Shown here piece after piece: positions 59,690 through 64,000 of a stretch of DNA of 64,000 bases (within the stretch, counting starts at the first letter, position 1; each line of letters starts with the position of its first letter). A model generated the notes under the pieces. The model saw only the letters and a list, made by a program, of their open reading frames with translations, made no database searches and was not told where the DNA came from. This DNA comes from Chondrilla cf. caribensis. Taxonomy: Eukaryota; Porifera; Demospongiae; Chondrillida; Chondrillidae. A program made the translations under genes and the position numbers. The DNA lies in the NCBI GenBank assembly GCA_964020155.1, contig OZ026548.1:3656397-3720396 (forward strand), in the 5' to 3' direction.

Positions 59690-62600
59690 TATACGAAGAT
59701 ATACGGAATGTTCGGAAGTAAGCCTATAATCGCCATTTCTCGGAAATGTGGTTTCGTTTCCAGCATGGTGATCTTCTTCTTGTGTGGGTTGGTTTCATCC
59801 ACTATGACAATGTCTGGGATGGATCTGGTGGCTAACACTTCAATTGGGATGGTAGCTGGGGGATTTTCTGAAGCCCTGAAATTGTTTAGGTCAGCATATA
59901 TACTGCATTTGAGGCTGCGGCATTGCTCTTTCAAAAATGCCACAATGATGCTAAGGGCTGTGTCATGTCTCCACTTATATCTATTCAGAGCCTCTCGACA
60001 TGAATTCAAAATATGCTTTGCTGTGCACCTTGTAGAGTTGCAAAGAGGGCATGATGTCTCCACCTGGAATGCCATCCGACGGAGAGTCATAGGGGCCAGC
60101 AGGGTACTTGTTGCTGCCTTCAGTACAAATGCTAACTGGCCTGGTGTCATGCCAGTTAATAACCTTTGCCATCGGCGAGATTCCCTCTCCAATGGGAAAA
60201 CCCCTAAGATGTTGTTTTGAACAGTTAGCGTATTCAGGTGCATCTCAATCTCACGGTTGCTTTTCTCTAAAGAAATTGTTTTGATTGCTTTCCACGTATC
60301 AGATTTTACTTTACGCCCCTCGGTGGACTTGTTTGGGTGGTTAGCCATTACTTCCTGTAGCATATGTACTGTATCTAGATGGATTCCAAGCTTTCCCTTG
60401 GCTTCATCGGTCAGGGAGCGTGTGAAGTTTTAAACAGTGCTATCACTACTCATGGTAACCGACATAAGGAGTGAAGCTTTTGCTTTGTCAAACAATGTTG
60501 GGAGATGGGCAAGACCTATACCATCAGTGTGGAATAGTACAGCAGGCGTAAGGCAGCGGGGGAGGTCTAGCCAGGATTTCAGATGTCTGGTTATCATCCT
60601 TTGAAGGCTAAGAGTCTGTGATCTGGAAATGTCGTTGACTGTAAGATGGAAATTTAAAGAGGGCATGAGATAGTGCTGGTATACCCAGACCTTATACTCA
60701 CCCCTCACATTAGCCTCAGTAATTCTCTGAAGGGCCGGTAGTAAGATGTCCTTTATCTTAGATGATGCTGCTCTCATTGTTTCCCTACGTGAGTGGCCTA
60801 GCATCTTGCCAAGAAACTTGATAGGTTTTGAAATGACGTTCTGAGTAGAACCATCACCTAACTTGAAGGTAGTATTCTTGAGACAAGCTTTCCCATCAAA
60901 GCATAAGGAGACACATTTGGATGGATTGAAGATGAGATCAATTTCGCTGCAATGATGATGTAGAGACTGTAACAGCCTCTGATGCTCATCCTTGTGTATT
61001 GAGATGACGGTAAGGTCATCCGCAAAGGCCTTGGATTGATGTGGGGTCATATCCAAATGTTTGACTGCTTCCATCTCTTTCCTCACTTTGGGCATCTTCA
61101 TAATTGGGGGTACGTTGTCATTACTGCGGTAGGCCTTACTGTTTCTCCCGGCTAGCATCCAGTTGTGTTCCCAAAGGTCCAGCTGCTCTGTTTGTCCATC
61201 CACATACTCGACGAGGCATAGTCCCTGGATGGAATAGGAGTCAATCTTGCATTTATACCAACCTTCTGGCTCCTCGGAGTTCTCCTCATCCCAGTGGAGG
61301 TAGATGTATGAATCTTTTGGTGGCAGGCCCTGGGATTGGGGGATGGAAAAAGTAGGCTGGTAACCCAGGTACCTACTGGCTTCAGCAATTCCGATAACTG
61401 GCGCAAACACCAGAAGGAACAGGTGAGGGGAGAGGGGGTCCCCTTGAAAAATTCCACGTTGGAGTGGGAAGAAACCCGAATCCCATTCCGAGGTGTGTAT
61501 GAAGCCTGTTAGTTTCGAGTAGGCATCAACCAGGTAATCAATCAGTGTGGATGGTAGATAAACGGCATTCAAAACATCATTAATGAGGCTATGAGAGATG
61601 GACCCGAAGGCATTGCTGAGATCAAGAAAGGTGAGATAAAGGGGTTTACCCGCACTTTTGGCATTCTCAATAATCCCTGACAGTGCTCATGATCAATAGA
61701 ACCGCTAATGCCAGAGATGAATCCTTTCTGGACCTCCGGGTTTACCAGCCCATTCTGTAGCAAAAATGCTTCCAATCTCTCAGCCAAAATTCTGTGGAAG
61801 AGTTTACCGACCACAGATGTCATTGCGATGGGTCTGAAGTTTTTGGATTCGAGTTACTGCCTGCCTTGTGTATCAGAATGATCTTCCCTACACACCAGGA
61901 GTTTGGGCATACCGGCTTGGTGAGAAGAATTTTGGTGTAGAGAGTGGCTAGGACATGATGTACGGAGGGGAGATGTTTTAGGTGCTTATATGTGAGGCCA
62001 TTCGCTCCAGGTCTAGAATTTGATGAACATTTCCTCAAAGCCCTCTTTACAAGCTGTGGGGTGATTACGGCCATACTGAATTCGATTAAGGAGTTCTTTA
62101 TTACATGCTTGGAATAGAATTCGCGCACCCAATTGGGCAGGTCCTGATATTTGCAGTTGTTTCTACTGTACTCCTTTTGAAAGAAATCAAGGCATTGATC
62201 AGGTGAAAAGGTTGGCTTCACCTCATCTGAGGGTCGTCCACAAATTCGTCTTGCGAACTCAAATGGATTACTTCTAAATCTATCTTCCTGGTAGCATCTA
62301 TCTCTGGACTTGCTCTGACATTGCGAGAGTTTTAATGCCTTGTTGTGGGCCTGAACTATGGCTGCAAATCTATTACAACTTCCTTTCATTAAATACCTGG
62401 AATCATTTTTTATCTTTTGGAGTGATTGCGCTATATTCTCCATTTGGGAAAATTCTCGATCTTCTTGGCTTCTTTTCGGAGGGGCGATCCAGAAGTCCTT
62501 CTTTTGACAGTTTTGAGCATAAGATGACGATCAACGAGTTTTCAATGTCTTCGATGGAGGTTGTAGAGACGGCCAGTTCCTGATGGATACTAACTAACTG

Positions 62601-62735
62601 TAGAGATAGTTCTTTATCAATTCGTTTCCAATCGACTTGCTTTGGCGTTTTAATTGAAATCTTGGTTTGCGTAGAGGGATCACCTGACGCCATTTTTTTG
62701 CGTAAAAGAAATATAATGGATCGTTCCATTTTCAT
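59690..62735 (-). pseudogene. RLE-type non-LTR retrotransposon (RT, zinc knuckle, partial endonuclease), frameshifted
   Basis: The minus-strand frames follow one polyprotein. 62735-62403 is an N-terminal region. 62443-61820 is RT fingers (SRPGANGLTYKHLKHLP). 61823-61569 includes TSVVGKLFHRILAERLE and, in the shifted frame, the LDLSNAFGS motif. 61572-60430 has QGDPLSP and AFADDL. 60363-59689 has a Cys-x2-Cys-x7-His-x4-Cys knuckle and WRHD, then IPDIVIVDE. Single-base frame changes in A runs near 62420 and 61850 and another near 61690 break it, and there is a gap or stop near 60400. The endonuclease domain is cut off after MLET, so the 3' end is missing. A ~85-residue insertion sits between QGDPLSP and FADD. 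Catalytic Asp residues are still present, but the copy is inactive. Confidence 0.85.
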
Positions 62736-62739
62736 CTTT

Positions 62740-63390
62740 TAACCGTCCCTTCGTACAGTTTTGTTCCGTTCTATACCTCAAAAAACGAACGGTGTTGATC
62801 AACACTAACACATAACTCAACGTGTGTACATTTCGTCATGTATCATTCAAGTCCGATTTACTCCCGAGAGACGTGCGATGAAGCAACCATAGTCTATAGC
62901 CATTATAGAAAGCAGAGTATTTTAGTTTGCTATTCAAATGGCATCAAATCACCTTCTATCCAAGTTCGTTTGAGGGAAGAAGTAATTCGTACAACAGGGA
63001 TGGGTCATAATATGTAAATTTATCAAGAGGTGAGTTCACTGAATCGATCTATCGAGAAACGCCATTTTCTTCATTCCAGAAAATGTCTCCACTGCTTAGA
63101 CGAATCCATTCATGGTAGTTTTATTCAGTACTAAAGCGATGAGATCTTCATAATCGAGTATCCAGCCAAATCGTTCTGCACTTTGATAGAATATGTTCAA
63201 ATCAACACATTTCGTTCTCTTCATCTTTTCGCAAGTTCCGTTTCCTTCTGTTTTCGTTTTATTTCCGTAGGCAAAAGTACGAAGCTGCGTTTAGATGGAA
63301 CGGAACGCAAAGTTTATTTCCGTGCCTACTGTACTTGCGAAATCTTAAAAGCACTGCAAAGTAGACATGGACAGAACATAAACACATATC
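62740..63390. other. Intergenic stretch, nothing recognised
   Basis: Short uninformative ORFs only. Homology with copy A (25207 onward) resumes at about 63348. Confidence 0.5.
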
Positions 63391-63394
63391 ATTA

Positions 63395-63779
63395 CAAGGC
63401 CATAGGAAGCATTGAAAAGTGGTAAGGCTGTAAAAAATAATTTTTCGCTCGCAATAGCTCATACTAACATACTAGCCTAGATACCCTTTTACTGTATAAT
63501 AATTGAGTGATGACGTTCTTCTTACTGAATATGTGCTTTGGGGACTGAAAAGAGAGAGGCTGATGAGATTTCTCACCAATGGAGGGCATCTTTAATTTGT
63601 CGTACATAGGCTTTGATAGTGGCATGCAATTGACGAATTCTATGACATAGAGTGACATCAGGGTTGATTACATCATTATGACATATGAAATATGATGTAA
63701 TCTAAAGATGGCAGAAGTGGGAATTTGAAAAAGTGGTAAGGTCAAAACCTTACCAGCCGCACTGCTTCCTACGGCCTTG
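63395..63779. mobile_element. MITE with 20-bp TIRs and CATTA duplication
   Basis: TIRs CAAGGCCATAGGAAGCATTG (63395-63414) and the complement of CAAGGCCGTAGGAAGCAGTG (63760-63779), with CATTA at 63390-63394 and 63780-63784. Copy A has an uninterrupted CATCATAAGT near 25251-25260. Non-coding. Confidence 0.88.
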
Positions 63780-64000
63780 CATTAGTACATGTTTATGAGA
63801 TACAAATAGGGATGGGATAGAACACATGATAAAATCATTACCATCCATCAACCTCTGTACATGGTACCTACCTGCATAAACTTAACCCCTGTCTGCACAT
63901 GTATAGTATACAGACATTGATATGATACATTTGATACACTGTACATACAGTACAACTTGCCTAGGAGTAACCCAGCGTGCACTGTAAGAACACTGGCGGA

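Larger units (their letters stand above)
40865..63965. repeat. Segmental duplication, copy B
   Basis: Matches copy A (2283-26525) in order and orientation. B-specific insertions include 49221-49739, the reverse-transcriptase element 59690-62735 and 63395-63779. B lacks the A insertions listed under copy A. The gene order is continuous to the left of the breakpoint (CABIN1-like exons at 40609-40661 and beyond), so B looks like the parental arrangement. Confidence 0.93.

Overview
This is animal nuclear DNA: spliced genes with GT-AG introns, cut-and-paste transposons, MITEs, non-LTR retrotransposon debris, long CA/GT microsatellites and no bacterial gene layout. The gene content (a CABIN1/HIR3-like TPR gene, WD40 exons, and long ankyrin genes ending in death-fold domains) fits an early-branching invertebrate. 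A demosponge is my guess, but nothing here proves it.

The main structure is a large direct segmental duplication. Copy A (about 2283-26525) and copy B (about 40865-63965) carry the same minus-strand genes in the same order. Read down the minus strand, these are an ankyrin gene, a 22-bp minisatellite with some exon-like sequence, then a CABIN1-like gene. B continues through the left breakpoint into further CABIN1-like exons, while A stops dead there, so B is probably the original context. The breakpoint falls in the right arm of an imperfect palindrome of about 100 bp in B.

The two copies have decayed differently. A lost about 960 bp at the 5' end of its ankyrin gene, including the start codon and first repeats. 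B lost its terminal ankyrin exon through a 160-bp deletion at a 5-bp microhomology. Copy A's CABIN1-like gene is cut off by the breakpoint, lacks a splice acceptor that B keeps, and has a 2.7-kb DNA transposon in an intron. Because each copy preserves the pre-insertion state of the other, several insertions can be read with their empty sites.

By region: 1-2282 holds a piggyBac pseudogene and old repeats. 2283-26525 is copy A. 26526-35600 is gene-poor and repeat-rich, with retrotransposon fragments, foldback elements and a CENP-B-type HTH fragment. 35966-38990 is a WD40-repeat gene with two frameshifts. 38897-64000 holds the CABIN1-like 3' exons and copy B, with an inserted, frameshifted reverse-transcriptase element near the end.

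The most biologically interesting genes are the two ankyrin genes. Each has a tandem array of 101-residue modules (three ankyrin repeats each), then a linker, a death domain and a CARD-like domain. This is the layout of a cytoplasmic signalling scaffold or sensor. All exon boundaries were read by eye from splice sites, phase and A/B conservation.
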